Notes: generated by a model not told the origin, from the sequence alone. A stretch of DNA of 64,000 bases from Parasitella parasitica (GCA_025201805.1 MU619321.1:1-64000), one strand, 5' to 3'; positions 24,100 through 37,195 are shown, numbered from the stretch's first letter. Made by a program: numbers and translations.

Positions 24100-24113
24100 G
24101 TTGCTATGATAAC
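24100..24113. promoter_or_regulatory. RFX/X-box-like palindrome before the MADS gene
   Basis: GTTGCTATGATAAC is an imperfect 14-bp palindrome matching the RFX consensus GTYNCC-AT-NRNAAC at 13 of 14 positions, ending 31 bp from the ATG on the other strand. Confidence 0.35.
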
Positions 24114-24385
24114 CAAACACAAGAAAATATTTAAAGAATTATTTTTAAAAGACTTATTTTGTTGCCAATTTTTGGAGATATAAATATACTTTTTTTTTTT
24201 ATAGAAACAAAAAACTTGCCCGAGTTTTATTTTCTATATTGAACAAAAAAAAAAAAAAAAGGGAGGGGGGGATTCTAGGTTGAAGGGGGTAAAATAGGCT
24301 GAAAGGCAAAGAGAGACAGAGAGAAAGGGGATTTGAAATCATCCGTGTGTAGCAATATATAGCAAGCTATTTATAGCTGATATTC

Positions 24386-27300
24386 TCAACCCAGAGTGGA
24401 GCGTTTGCCGACGCCTTTATCGCCTTCGCCAGATGGTAATTCTCCTGTTCTGCCAGTTACAAATTCATTGTAAATTAGACTTAATCTATAAGCTTCCTCA
24501 GCAGTGATTGAAGGCCTCGTTGATTTCAAGGATTTCTCTAAATAAGTACGAGTGATCTTGGCCTCATTCCCGTGTTCTGATGGCATGCCTTTATCTTTTA
24601 AATCTGTCGTATCATTTAATGGTAATGATGATGACTTCCCCTTTTTAATCAAGGCCAACTATAAAATATCATTTAGTGTCAGTGTAAATCAGCTTAATCT
24701 CACACTTATACCCGCTGAGAAATGTGCCCTTTCTCTGCCAGTGTTAAGGGTACTTGCTTTTTCGTCTGATTCATCACAAAGTCGCTTTTATCACCGTTCG
24801 CTTTCTTGGTCGACTTGGTGTTCTGGGCTTCCTTGAAGCTATCTATATCAATTGCCCCATGGATAGCCTCAAGATGTGCGTTATACAAAAAGCCCTGGAG
24901 ATCTGCTCCCGAGAATCCTTCGGTTTTCTCGGCATATACTTTTAAATCAACATCTGATGCTAATTGCATCTTGGAAGCAAGCGCCTCGAGAATCTAGCAT
25001 ATGTCAGCGATTGTTATACACGAATTTATTGGTAATACCTCGAGTCTTTCGTCAAACGTTGGCATGCCACATAGCAATGCTTTATCGAGTCGACCGGGTC
25101 GGAGCAAGGCTGGATCAATCAAATCAGGGCGACTATCGTAAATGTAAAGGGAGATTTAATATACTATGCATGTCTCAAACACCATTAAGAATACCTCGTA
25201 GCTGCCAATACGTAGACGCCATCTAAACCCTCTGCACCATCCATCTGTGTCAGCATTTGATTGACGACACGATCTGTTACACCAGTGCTATCGTGTCCTC
25301 TAAAAATCGGGTAAAAAACGAATGTAAGTGTGCTAAACGGGGGAATCATACAGTGAGCTTACCTGCGAGGTGCAATCGAATCAAACTCATCAAAAAACAA
25401 GACGCAGGGCTTGGCTGCTTGTGCTCTTTCAAATAGATCACGCACAGACTTTTCACTAGCACCAATATACTTGTTTAGGATTTCAGGGCCCTTGACACTG
25501 ATAAAATTTAAGCCACATTCTTTGGCTACGGCTGATGCTAGTAGAGTTTTACCGCACCCAGGATAGCCATACAAGAGTAGACTGTACGATACATAAGTCG
25601 AAAAGCAACGCGCCATTTACATGCACTTACCCTGATCGCAATCGAAGTGGACACTGCGCAAACACTGCTGCGTATTTGGTTGGCCATTCCAGTGTCTCTA
25701 ATAGTGCTTTTCTCGTTTCATTGAGGCCTATACAAATGTTGGACAATGACTAAACACGTATGACAAACAAAATTTACCTCCAATGTCTGACCAATTAACA
25801 CCCGAGCTTTGAAGCTTAACACCACGAAGCGAGGCGGGCACAAATCCTTCTCGTGCCTTGGTAAAATCAGCCTGAGTCAACCTTAATTCTTGTTTATCCA
25901 CTGCCTCTTGGTTCTCTCCTTGCTTGATACCATCCAGCTTCTTTTTGATGCTACGGACCGCACCCTCATGCACTGTTCTTTCGATAAAGGCTTTAATATC
26001 CGCAGCCAAAAATCCCTCCGTTTCTGACGCTACTGAAACCAAGTCGATATGGGGTAAGCTTTCAGTCAACACATTGGGTCCATGAGACATAATAGCCTGC
26101 ATAATCTATCGAGGTAGCTTAGCACGATATGCTCGACACGCAGAAAATAGTGCGCATATAATATTACCAGTTTTCGTTCATCACGGTTGGGTGGTTGCAA
26201 ATGCTTCAGCTCACTAAATATATGGTGTGTAATCAGAGCCGGATGCAGCGATTGTTGTTGCTGAGCAGTAGCCATCAACATAATGGGGTGTCTTTGGCAC
26301 GCTGTCTGCGCCATGCTTACAAAAAGTTCGGCTATATGGCGACTGCGGGTAGAATCTGCGTGCTCAACCTCGGCAGGGATCAATCGGTCCAAATCGTCAA
26401 AGAAAACCAGGGAAGGACCATGCCATGCTGCTTCATCAAACCATTTTTGAAGCATTTCCTTGAATACAGGGATTCTTTCGTCGGCAATTTCCGAGCAAGC
26501 AATTTCCATGGTGTAAATAAAAGACGCTCGCACATTACTGAGGACAGTTTTTACAACACTCGTTTTGCCAGATCCATGAGTGCCAGTGACAAGCACGCCA
26601 CCAGATTCAGGTACGCTGAGAGTATCCTTCAAATCACGCTCAGACAGATTCGCCAAAGTATATTCCTCAATCTTCTGTAATACTTTATCAACACCACCCA
26701 ACACAATGTCTGCACTTGTTGTATTCTTCTTGTCGGATACAGCAGGTTGCTTTTGGATATCTTCTCCAAACTCAATGGGAATTTTTTGCTCAATCGTGGC
26801 AATAATGTACTGTTCAGCGTTGTTTGAAGCGCTGCTATTGATACTGCTGAATAAGCCCTTTTTTGCTCCTAGTTGAACAAGGAATTGCTCTGGCTTTTCA
26901 TTTACTATGAGGTTTAGCAGAGTTCCCTGGCTTATTGTAAATTCGCGCCCTTGTTGAGAAAGCCATGCTTGCAAGGCTTTAATAGCTTCGGTTTCAAACG
27001 TCAGCTTTTGTTGAGCCTGTTGCTGAGCACCTTCGAGACCCAACTTGATCGTAGAGGAGGATGCAGCCGTAACAAATCTTCTCAGAATCAAAGAGCCCAC
27101 AGAGTTCTTTGTAATGCCAATGGCAGACACTCTAATGACCAAGTATCAGATACACCAAACCCCACCACCATGCTGTGTATATGTATACTTACTTGACTAT
27201 GTCAAAATCCTTTATATCCAACGTATCCTTCAGTGTAGATCCAACAATAATATGTCTCAACGGAGCATCCTTAGAGACAACTACATTTGCAAACACTGCT

Positions 27301-28305
27301 TTAGCTACTAAAGAATCTTCTGTTTCTTGAGATGGCTGATCTTCGTCCCTTTTTTTTTTGAAATTTGAGATGTATGCAGGCACAAGTTTAGTTAGTCGAA
27401 TTCTGTCACATTTTTCACCCAAGGGGCCCATAGAATCTGGATGTATTTTGACAGAGAGCATATCAACGTTGCCAACTGAGCAGGTACGGAGTCTCACAGA
27501 ATGCTGCACTTTCTTGGGCTGTTGAGGCTGCGATTCAGATGTCTCTTCGGCTGCTGCAGTAGCCTGTCTACGAACTTTAGGTGCGACGATAACTTCAGAC
27601 TGGTTGGTCAACTTGAGGAAGTCTTGCTTGGGATCCATGTCAGCAACAGCTAGCCTAACAAGCGTTTTGCCATGTATCCAGACACACATGATTTGGTTTA
27701 CGTAGACAACCCTGATTTGGCTCAGCAAATTTTCTTCTACATAACCAGCATGTAGTTCCTATAGCACGGTTAATGCCGCAACCAGATTTCTTGTATGATA
27801 CTCACTAAAATCTCCCAGTCGTCCTCTGTCAAAGGCTCGACATGAACAGCGGCGCATTGAAGCACGTTTCTGCAAAATTCCACGTTGACCTAATAAAAGC
27901 TACCTCAATAATTGCTAGATTGCATGAGATAAACCCCGAGTACCTTTTGCCCATCCTGTAATCCAACAGCCATGCCCCACTGTGGATCCATTTCTAAAAC
28001 ATCAAGCTTTCCGTTTGCGCCATGGATAAACACGGAATTGGGCAATAAAGGCTTCGATGCTTCGCCAGACCAACCGCAGTATATCTTTTTGGCTGGTGAT
28101 TTATCCGTTGGATTAGCAGTGGCATCCACTACCTCTAAAATAACATTTTGAGGCAACTGTGGATAATATGCATAAGTCTCTAGCTGCCACTAAACGTGTT
28201 CAAACTTGCCTTTTTTTGATCTACTAAAGCATTCACCCATTTTCCAGGCAAATTAACCAGGCAGGACCTTATGGGTGTGAATTGTACGATAAGTGGTTTG
28301 GGCAT
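24386..28305 (-). CDS. PEX1: Peroxin-1, AAA+ ATPase of the peroxisomal import machinery
   Basis: Twelve exons (28305-28210, 28156-27944, 27889-27806, 27758-27193, 27131-26168, 26105-25778, 25727-25631, 25581-25363, 25299-25195, 25132-25039, 24993-24712, 24658-24386) close in frame to 1106 residues. The N-terminal PEX1 domain ([14 protein letters not shown]) is followed by two AAA+ modules. D1 has Walker A GTHGSGKT and a Walker B-like [11 protein letters not shown]2 has [23 protein letters not shown] and the SRH segment [18 protein letters not shown]. With PEX6 it forms the hexamer that pulls ubiquitinated PEX5 receptor out of the peroxisome membrane. Intron 1 is of GC-AG type (AAG|GCAAGT). 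Length and order agree with known PEX1 proteins. Confidence 0.96.
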
Positions 28306-29446
28306 ATCTTTTGTATTGTATTTGGAGAGAAAAAAAAGTTTGTTTCTTCTATTCGGGGTCCTTTTTGATGTTCGGTTGTTTAAAGCAAGAGAATCTGTTT
28401 AGTCATTTGTAACACATTATGTATATATTTCCAAAGTTTTAAACAAAGAAGGATCATTTTGAAAGCGTCGTGAGAGGGAAATAGATGGCTGAGCCTTTTA
28501 GCAAAACTCTTCAAATTCAATCACCCTTGTAAATCAAAAGAAAGCAATGTGAAGTCTACAACAAATAGAACACTAGAAACTTTTCTAAAAATTCCATAAT
28601 CACAGCCATTAAACGAGCCAAGCATTCCAGAATCGAACATCATGAATTTTTGTAAATGTTGACAATGTTTATAACCCTTCCACAGATTAGGGAACAAGGA
28701 CTTGGCAGTAGTGGTGTCCTAAACAATTATAGACAAGCACACGGCCGTTATCAGAATTAAAACACCCCTCTAAATGTATTGCTGTCTCCCCCAATAACAA
28801 AAAATACCATTCTGCCGCGCTTCTGTTTGAAAGACCACTGATAGCGTAAACCATGATGGACGTAAGCTATATGCACTTTCAATTTCTTTTTTGTCTGAAA
28901 ACTGACCTCTTTCTGTCTGAAGTAAGTATTGTAACTTCACATAAAAATAAAGGCATATCTTTCACACGCAGTGATATTTATAAGCCAAAAACTTTATTTG
29001 TTAAAAGAAAAGATTTGCTGTACTATCAAAGAATAAAACGACTTCCAATGCATAAATGCATCAATCTATAATTCACCCATGTCTGCAATGTAGGCATTTC
29101 ATATCTCATCTAATACAAGTCCTTCAGCTTTTGAGTATGCTTGAATCTCGAAACAAAGAGATTGGTATCGAGGATTTTCTTGTTGAGCTGTCTAATGAAC
29201 AAATATAGGATTGCGTTTAACTAGAAGCTAGACCAAGAATACCATCATTCAATTCACATTTGAACAATTTAGTCGACCAAATAGCTTGTATACTATAATT
29301 TTTTTTATTGTTGTTGATAATATACCGACCATATTCAATCAGAAGGTCGATTTAATCCCTGCTGATTTATGAGTTATCCGTATTGATATAGACCTATATA
29401 TCCATTGCACATCATGGGTCTTTCAGGGTGTGGGAGATGGTTAGTG
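28306..29446. other. Intergenic, 1.1 kb
   Basis: This is the promoter side of PEX1 and 3' side of the FAR1-domain gene. Open frames here (e.g. 72 codons at 28853) show no family features. Confidence 0.5.
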
Positions 29447-30229
29447 CTACATGTTTGTTGTTGTCTGCTTGATACGAGCTCGTTTATTCTTAATGTCTCT
29501 AGGGAATACGAGTTTCCCAGTCGAAGACAGGGCATCTGCAATGTCGCGATTCGAGGCGTTGGTTTCGTACATGACATTGAAAATGTTTGTCTGCACTTCA
29601 TCAAACTGCCGATTTTCTGGAAGGCTGTAAATATCAATGCCCTTTTTCGGTTCACATGAATGTTCATACTTTGATGGCTTCACCATCCACTGTGCATCTT
29701 TCTCTGTAATGCGGATTGCGTATTTGCAATTCACCTTGGCTGATTTTGCGTCTCTGGGGTTATTAAGGCTCTTCTTCTTACTAGGTCGAAAGACGCCACC
29801 AAATTTGCATTCGAGTAAAAGAAACATTTTGCCTTTCTCTTGCTTAAGCTGCGAAGATCTCTTGACCAAGAAATGGCCTCTGTCCTTGTTTAACTGTCTA
29901 AAATGCGCCTCAGCTTCCTCCAGTGTCTCAAAGTAAAGTTTTTCTTGAGGAGATGGCCGTTGATGATGCTGTTCTTGTGGAAGTAATTGCAATTGATGTG
30001 GTAATTGCTGTGGTTGCTGTATTTGTTGTATGTGCTGTGGCTGCTGTGGCTGCTGTGCTTGTTGTGCTTGTTGTGCTTGTTGTGCTTGTTGTGCCTGCTG
30101 TTGCTCGTGCAGTTGCTGCTGGAATTGCTGTTGATGTAAAATAGGTGCAACAAAGCAGAGATTACTCTCTTGAATTTTAACTTCATCCATTTTGATCATT
30201 TTCTGTTGCTTACATGTTAAGAAATGCAC
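29447..30229 (-). CDS. FAR1-domain (MULE-transposase-type zinc-binding) protein
   Basis: Single exon, 260 residues from the first ATG, or 247 from MDEVKIQES at 30190. After a glutamine/alanine repeat region (tandem QQA units, about residues 40-65) comes a FAR1/WRKY-GCM-like DNA-binding module: a helix with EEAEAHFRQLNKDRGHF, then LECKFGG, VNCKYAIRI and a closing W...YEHSC, giving likely C-C-H-C zinc ligands. This domain is the N-terminal DNA-binding part of Mutator-like transposases and of FAR1-type regulators derived from them. No DDE catalytic core follows, so it is either a domesticated regulator or a truncated transposase. A nuclear DNA-binding role is inferred. Confidence 0.65.
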   Translation of the reverse strand: MHFLTCKQQKMIKMDEVKIQESNLCFVAPILHQQQFQQQLHEQQQAQQAQQAQQAQQAQQPQQPQHIQQIQQPQQLPHQLQLLPQEQHHQRPSPQEKLYFETLEEAEAHFRQLNKDRGHFLVKRSSQLKQEKGKMFLLLECKFGGVFRPSKKKSLNNPRDAKSAKVNCKYAIRITEKDAQWMVKPSKYEHSCEPKKGIDIYSLPENRQFDEVQTNIFNVMYETNASNRDIADALSSTGKLVFPRDIKNKRARIKQTTTNM

Positions 30230-31793
30230 TCGTTCTTCATCTATCTATGCGTTTACCTTTTGTAACCAAGAAAGTGTATGAGCGAATGTTAAAACAAAGA
30301 AAGAATCGGGGTTGTGGCTCGGTGCACATTTTTTTATTGCTTTTTATGTTTATTTCCACATTATTTGGGTCACAGTTACAACGGAGTGCATAAACAGAGA
30401 CGGCTGCTTACTTGTCAGAAACATGAGAAAACGCAATATAGTTCCATTTGAGTTATGCTTGATATAAAGATATTCATTTTTCCATAACTCTACAGAATTA
30501 TTTGATGTACAACAATACCTTATTCTCACATCCGTGTCTTACATCGGCTGCTTCACGGTTCTTTTGAAAGTAGAGCAAGTTGAGGTCGATCTAATCTCAT
30601 TTAGCTTTTTCCTTTATTTCTCAAGCGGGGCTAAGCTTGCTAAACTACTTCTCTGTCGCTTTTTTGGTCCTTTGATTTCTAATACTAACACCCTACCTCC
30701 CTGAAGGTAGTGAACATTCGCATAGATGGTTTCCTGTACAAGACATCCCACTTTTACTTCTATTTAATATAGAAGAACGGTGACATTTAACCTTAGATCC
30801 GGTCAGGAACAGTTGCCATGACAACTGAGTTGAAATGATTGTAACCATTGTTCTTCTATGAATACAATAAATTCAACGACATTTCGGAAATGGGATGAAT
30901 TTGCGGGTTGTACTTGATCTAAATTACGAAGCTAAACTTATCGATAAAACGACTACGACTGTGTTATAATCTTGGTTGACAACCAAATGTCAAACATGAT
31001 CTGACTGTATTCACAGATTAATCCATATAAATTTATTCTATATAAATAGACGACTTCTTGTCAAAAAATTATTAGTGTTTGTATCTGTACAGTCTTTATT
31101 ACTTTCAAGTTTATATTATCATATCCAACCGTCTGCTGTGCCCATGTTAAGACCTAACACAACGAAATTTTAGGATTTATATTCTTGAACAGTACTGTAT
31201 TGCTAGAATTTTTTTCGCTGTGTTATAATAAAATGATTGATGAAATTATAAGCTTAATATTAATGAGCTAGATGTATCGTTTTTATGGCTGTAAATCAGC
31301 TTGATAACTTTATTTCCTCAAGTTTTGTGCTGTCTAAAAAGGAATGTAAAAATCAAATCTACAAGTAGTTTGTAAATGTCTAAATCTCAAGGCTAATCTA
31401 TCTTTATAAAGGATCCGACTTAATTCAGCGCACAGCAACCGAACTTACGCCATTATAACCAAGTCAATCAATAGTTGGCTTGTACACTATCAAGTAATTG
31501 CTCGTGTGGGTGGCTTATATAGCTAAGTCTGTCATTGCATTTACGTTAAACATCTTGCAATATTTAGCTTTGAGTCGAGCAAATGTACGATGCCAAACAA
31601 AATATATTCGTCTCTTTGGTTAAGCAAACCATCATCATGGCTCTTAATGACCTTCTATTCATGTCAAGTTTACATTTACATTGCAACGTTCGGAGTGACG
31701 TAAACCAGATCTTTCCGCACGCGCAGCAGCAATTTTCTTTCTTTGAAATACAATTTTTTTCCAACTCTTTCTCTCTTTTCATACACATCTATT
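30230..31793. other. Intergenic, 1.6 kb, with one X-box repeat
   Basis: This is the divergent promoter region between the FAR1-domain gene (-) and eIF2-beta (+). It contains copy 1 of the X-box repeat at 30768-30860. No gene is supported. Confidence 0.5.
30768..30860 (+). repeat. X-box repeat, copy 1
   Basis: The core GGTGACATTTAACC ... GTTGCCATGACAAC (30812-30825) ... GTAACCATTG is shared with three more copies. Here the ends are inverted (ATAGAAGAAC / GTTCTTCTAT), suggesting a tiny terminal-inverted-repeat element. Confidence 0.8.
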
Positions 31794-32976
31794 ATGTCGG
31801 ATAACGAGAAAGAACCTGTCAAGGATCAATTTGACGATGAAGAGGTAACTTGACAGTGCAATTTGCAATTATCAATTCAAGAAAATTAAGCATTTCAATA
31901 CAAAAAAGGTCGACTTTTCGAAATTGAAAAAAAAGAAGAAATCAAAGAAGAAGGTTGATTTTGAAGCAGATGTCGAAACTGCTGATGCGCCTGCTCAAGA
32001 AGAAGAGCAAGTAGCTGCTCATACTGAGCAAAACGGTAAACATTTTTTATGAGTGTACATACGCGTGGAGAAACCAACAATAGCTATTTTATTAGAACAA
32101 GCTGAAGAGGATCCTGAGGCCATGTTTGCTGACTTGAAAAAGAAAAAGAAAAAGAAGACCAAGCCTGTCGAGGAGGTAAATCATTAAATGCTATATGTAA
32201 TTCACTGCTAAATATGGCACTAGGATGCTCCTGAGGGCGACGCTTCTCCTGCTGCCAATGACGAGGATATGGACTTTGGAGGTTTGAAGAAAAAGAAGAA
32301 GAAGAAGAAATCCATGGCCCAATTCGAAGCGGATTTGGCAGACGAAAATGCTGATGACGATGACGCCACTGAAGAGAAGGCTATCGGGAAAGAAGCTGGT
32401 GAGGAGGCATGGCTAAAGAGTGACAGAGATTACTCTTACGATGAGGTAAACTAGGTTTTCCATGTGATGGCAGGTTTATATTGACTCTTTCCTTTTTTGT
32501 GTTGTTTTGTTTAATAGCTTCTCGATCGTGTATTCAACATTTTGAAGCAAAACAACCCTGAGTTGGCTGGAGAAAAGAAGAAATATACTATAGTTCCTCC
32601 TTCTATTCAACGTGAAGGTAACAAAAAGACTAGCTTCGCCAATGTTACCGATATTAGTAAGCGTCTTCATCGCCCCGCTGAACATGTCATTCAATTTTTA
32701 TTTGCTGAATTGGGTACAACTGGCTCTATTGATGGCGGCCAACGTTTGATCATTAAGGGTCGCTTCCAACAAAAACAAATTGAAAACGTTTTGCGACGTT
32801 ACATTACCGAATATGTTGCATGCAAGACTTGTAAATCACCCAACACTATCATGACCAAAGATAACAGATTGTATTTTGTTACTTGTGAACATTGTGGCTC
32901 TACTCGTTCTGTATCTGCCATCAAGACAGGTTTCAAGGCACAAACTAAAGAAGATAGACGTGCACTCAGAGCTTAA
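31794..32976 (+). CDS. SUI3: Translation initiation factor eIF2 subunit beta
   Basis: Five exons (31794-31844, 31909-32035, 32096-32175, 32224-32445, 32518-32976) close to 312 residues. The acidic N-terminus holds three lysine blocks ([29 protein letters not shown]), which bind eIF5 and eIF2B-epsilon. The C-terminus is the eIF2-beta/eIF5 fold with a C4 zinc ribbon CKTC...CEHCG. It is part of the eIF2 ternary complex carrying initiator tRNA and helps to select the start codon. All family parts are present and in order. Confidence 0.97.
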
Positions 32977-33040
32977 AAAAAAGATGATTTTGCTTTGTAT
33001 TTGTTAAATAATAAAATAATGAAAAAATAAGAAAAGCTTG

Positions 33041-33719
33041 TTATTTCTTCACAAGATCCTGTTGACTGAGAGATTTCTTTGGCTTCCATGATTCACCATC
33101 ACCGTCATTGTCAATTAAAGCTTGTCTTGCTTTTGTTTTCTTTTTCTTTTTCACTATTTTTGGTATTGTAGACGACGAAGAGGTTGTGCTTGGGATAACT
33201 GGATTTGCAGAAGCTGGCGATGGTATAAAAGTGGCGGTGGATATACTGGTCTTTGCAGCAATTGTTTGATCTTTCTCTCTTTCCAATCTACGAATTTCAT
33301 CGATTTCTGATAAATATGTCGTTTTTAGTTCTTGGAGCTTGGTTGCTCTGTCCTTGAGTTGTTTCGATCTTCCTGTAAGCATCGACATTGTTGCTTTTAG
33401 TGATAATAACTTGGTGTTGTATAATGTTACTTTATCCATCTAGTAGAATATATACATAAACAGCTTTGTTATTTTTGGTGAATACTCGCATACTAACATT
33501 AGATCTAATTTCATTCAATTCCTCCTCTGACATGGCACTTGCTTGCGCCTTTGATATAACCTCTAGAAGGTTATTCTGAGCTTGACTATTGTCGTTATAA
33601 ACGCTTAATAACTATATGCATACATACAATGTTCTCAAGTAAGCATACTTTATTTCCTGTAAGTCATTTTCCAACGTTGAGATGGTCGATATAATGTGTC
33701 TGGTAGTTTGACTCGTCAT
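33041..33719 (-). CDS. Pallidin-like (BLOC-1 subunit 6) coiled-coil protein
   Basis: Three exons (33719-33649, 33603-33498, 33439-33041) join in frame to 191 residues. The middle is a long coiled coil. The segment YNTKLLSLKATMSMLTGRSK followed by LKDRATKLQELK matches the pallidin signature of repeated hydrophobic positions and the SKxLKxRAxKLQ motif. The C-terminus is serine/lysine-rich. Pallidin is a subunit of BLOC-1, which sorts membrane cargo at endosomes. It is convergent with eIF2-beta, 64 bp apart. The match is by eye and short, so another coiled-coil complex subunit is possible. Confidence 0.6.
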
Positions 33720-34388
33720 GATGGAAAAAGGAAAACGAGTTTTAAAAAATTAATAGAGTTCTTCAGAGACCTTGATTGAAGATCCGTTCCTCCCAAACAG
33801 ATTTTTTAGATAGTACCTGATGAGCAATGTACTAGCTAAATTCCTGGGAGGATAAGCATTGTCATAATATAATTTATTGTTCATTAGGTATGGCATTTCG
33901 TTATTGAGCAAATTCTTCTCGTGATATTGCACATTTAAGCATGTATGATAGGTAGGTAATTTATTTTTCGAAAGCAAGGCATTTAATTTTCAATGATGAT
34001 GAGACTTCCGATAAATTCGATGATTCGTCGAAAGTTATTTAATTGTTGACAACAAGCTGCACCTCAAAAGTTGGCATAGTTTGAGGAAAGTCTTTTGATC
34101 AGGAGTAGTTTCCTTCATCACACGATATTGGTAAGGTATTTTTTTTTAAATGTTTATGAATGACATTTGATATAACTTAAGTGAGATAGGAATTGAATAA
34201 ACCAGATAATACTAGTTGTTTCATTATTAATCACATAATTAAAAAACTGTGAATTTACAAGTCAATTTTTCTTATCTGTATCAAAAAATTTAAAATGGAT
34301 TACATGAGTTTAAACAAAACAAGTTGTGAACAATAATGAGTATTGACAGCGTAGGCAAAAGCAATTAACTTGGGGTAGGAGAAGGTTG

Positions 34389-34472
34389 CAATGGTTGCCA
34401 TCATTTCAAATCAGTTGTCATGAGAACTGTTCCTGATCGGATCTAAGGTATAATGTCGCCGGTTATTCTATA
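34389..34472 (-). repeat. X-box repeat, copy 2 (inverted)
   Basis: Reverse copy of the 30.8-kb repeat. On the minus strand it reads ATAGAATAACCGGCGACATT ... GTTCTCATGACAAC ... GGCAACCATTGC. The palindrome is less perfect than in the other copies. Confidence 0.78.
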
Positions 34473-35788
34473 TGTCTGTCTTGTATAAGAAATCATTTAT
34501 TTAAACTAAATAACAAAGCTATCAAATCATCAAACCGCATATACTAATAAGGCATTTAGTTGTATGTATCCGTCAAACTGTGCATTTACACAATGGCAGT
34601 TTATTCTTGAATGTAAGTTTAAACCAACCATTTCATTCTGTTTTCTCCTTTAATTATATGTCTTTTCGAAGATCATAGCATATTCAAGTAAATAACAACC
34701 TTTACTTTTAAAAACTTCGCGTTTTCGTTTTATGTTACATTTGTTGAGCCTAGTCAGCATATCCAATATCAAAGAAAGAATATACAGTCGGAACTCGTTA
34801 TAACGGATGGGTTGGTGTACAAAAATGTGTTTGGTACAGCGAGTTATCCTCTATTCAGAATTTGATACTCTACAGTACAGTGTCTGGAACCTGAAATCTA
34901 CCAGAAGCTTATTATGAAGTTTAACTTTTGTAGTAAAATTACCCTCAACCTCAATCTTAGCCTCTACTTTACTTTCTATTTCACATGCTTGGGATTAGAA
35001 TCACAAAAAAAGGAACTCTTGAGCTGACATTAAGCATTGTAATAAGCATCAATGGTAAAAGGACTTCTCTGTCTCTAGTAATAAAGAACTTGCGAATTAT
35101 TCGCAAATAACAAGGGGTTATTGCAACGAAACATTGTAGTCATTAATTATCCTCTTCTGCTTCTCATTCGATGGGCCACACCTGTTTCATCATAGTAGTA
35201 TGAATAAAGGTATATTTGTGGTATCAAAATATTTACTTTATAGGGCTGTGTTATGTACTAGAGTTAATATTGACGTGATATCATCTCCAGATAGATATTT
35301 TTTACAGCTTAAAAGCAAGAATTTTAGCTTCATTAGCCATTTTTTGATTAATTTTCATAACCAAAAGTGCCCTGAAAACACGAAAAATAGTATCCATTGA
35401 TAAAAGACTATATTTTAGATGATTTTGGTGCAATTTGAGCAAGATTTTTTTTTCGATGAAAAATGACGGATTTTTTCAATTTTTTCCTTGTATCCACACA
35501 TCCAAAATCATCGAAAATGCATTATTCTTGATTTTGACTCCAAAAATGCAACTTTTTACTATAGCATATATTGGAGGAAAATGATCGTAAAAGACCATTC
35601 CTTGATCTGAAAGACTGGAAATGCGCTCTGATTAAGCAAAAAATTGACCTTTCCCTCTTAATCTGTTTTTGAGTTTTTCTGGCAGAATTTCTTTCATAAG
35701 CATACGGGGATTATGAAATGATATCAGTGTGTAGAGCGCCCAAAAATACAGCTATTTTCATAGACTGACAGCCGTGATATGCATAGTA

Positions 35789-36166
35789 TCAGAGGATGAT
35801 GTCTTGCCTCAAAAGAGTAATTTTGTTTTCGGATTGTCCAAATGGAGTTTTTGAAAGAATATTTTCTTCCTGATTTTGGACGCATTTAATCTCCGCTATC
35901 AAAGAAAAAGTTTCGAAAAAAGCATTGGCTTTGAGAAGCCATAGCTTACCCAATTCAAGAGTAAAACTATTGAAACCTAATATATTTAAATTTTGTGTTT
36001 CTTGTCTTTCCAATGGTAATACTTTTATATCTGTAACTAACCTGACGATCTCACGCTCCGATTCTGAAAATACTTTCTTGAAAAAGTCAGAAAAGTCGCT
36101 ACCTTCATCTGATGTCAACTTAAAAAGTACAAAAACCTGCTCTAAACTATGCAAATGTGTAATCAA
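35789..36166 (-). CDS. Hypothetical open frame, 125 codons
   Basis: Starts MITHLHSLEQVFVLFKL. It has mixed hydrophobic/acidic composition (DEGSDFSDFFKKVFSESE) and no recognised motif. Downstream in-frame stops end it, and no intron model extends it. It could be the relic of a lineage-specific repeat gene or chance. Confidence 0.2.
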   Translation of the reverse strand: MITHLHSLEQVFVLFKLTSDEGSDFSDFFKKVFSESEREIVRLVTDIKVLPLERQETQNLNILGFNSFTLELGKLWLLKANAFFETFSLIAEIKCVQNQEENILSKTPFGQSENKITLLRQDIIL

Positions 36167-37195
36167 AAGGTGTCTTATAGTTTAATTTATTACTTTAAAT
36201 TACTTTATTTTATGCTTGAAATCGCTAAACATCGTTTTCTTGCAGTTTTTGTCCTTTTTCTGATAATAACACACTGAAGTTCTCGTAGACCTAAAAAAAA
36301 AAACAAGGTGCCTAAAATCTACACTGGCTTCGCAAAGTCATTCACTTTTGAACAATTCCAATTTTATAGAAAATATGGCACATGCTTGACTAGCTGTTGT
36401 ACCGTGTAACTGAATATGGGGAGCCCTTGCTTGGTACTTGTCTGACAAGACCTTCTACACTAGAAGATGTCAGATCAACTGAAGGTATAAGAAAATGCCA
36501 GAGAAAAAGAAACAATCTGCCATCAGCATAACACACCCATTTATAAAAGAAACTCATCTGTATAAAAATTTATGAAATCCCAAGGGCATAAATGTGTTTA
36601 TCTTCAACCTTGCTCTCCGTTTTTGAATTCAATCAAAGGTTTTTGATCCAAAGTCAACAGATACGCTTACACCCAGAATCACAGATGTCTGTCAATAGAC
36701 AACTGTAACCTTTCTTAAAAACTGCCTTGAACCTCAAGATATGATATGAATGGCTTACTTTACAGCACATTCTCTTTGTATTTTTACTATGAATAAAACA
36801 AAGCAATTACTCTTTTTCTCTAAATGGAAATTCCTATTTAAAATCTTTTTAGGGAGGCATTTCTCTTCTCTCAGAAACTAAGGTCTTATTAGAAATAAAA
36901 GGCTTGTCACCAGAAATCCTAATATTTATTATGACAATCACCATGATCTCTATCATTTACGTGAGAATTTTTTTTTAGAAACGATTAAGAGTCTGTAGTC
37001 GCATGTTATCAAGTATGTTCCCAGGACTCAACTGGTTAAATAAAAAGTTATTGAGCTACGAGTTAGCTTACGGAGGTCAATGTTGATACGGATCTCCATC
37101 ACGAAAAATTTGCTTAATAGATAATTTGAAGAATAGAAAAGCAAAAAATGTCCCAACCTGATTGTTGAAGAGGTTTCTTTTATATACCGTAATTA

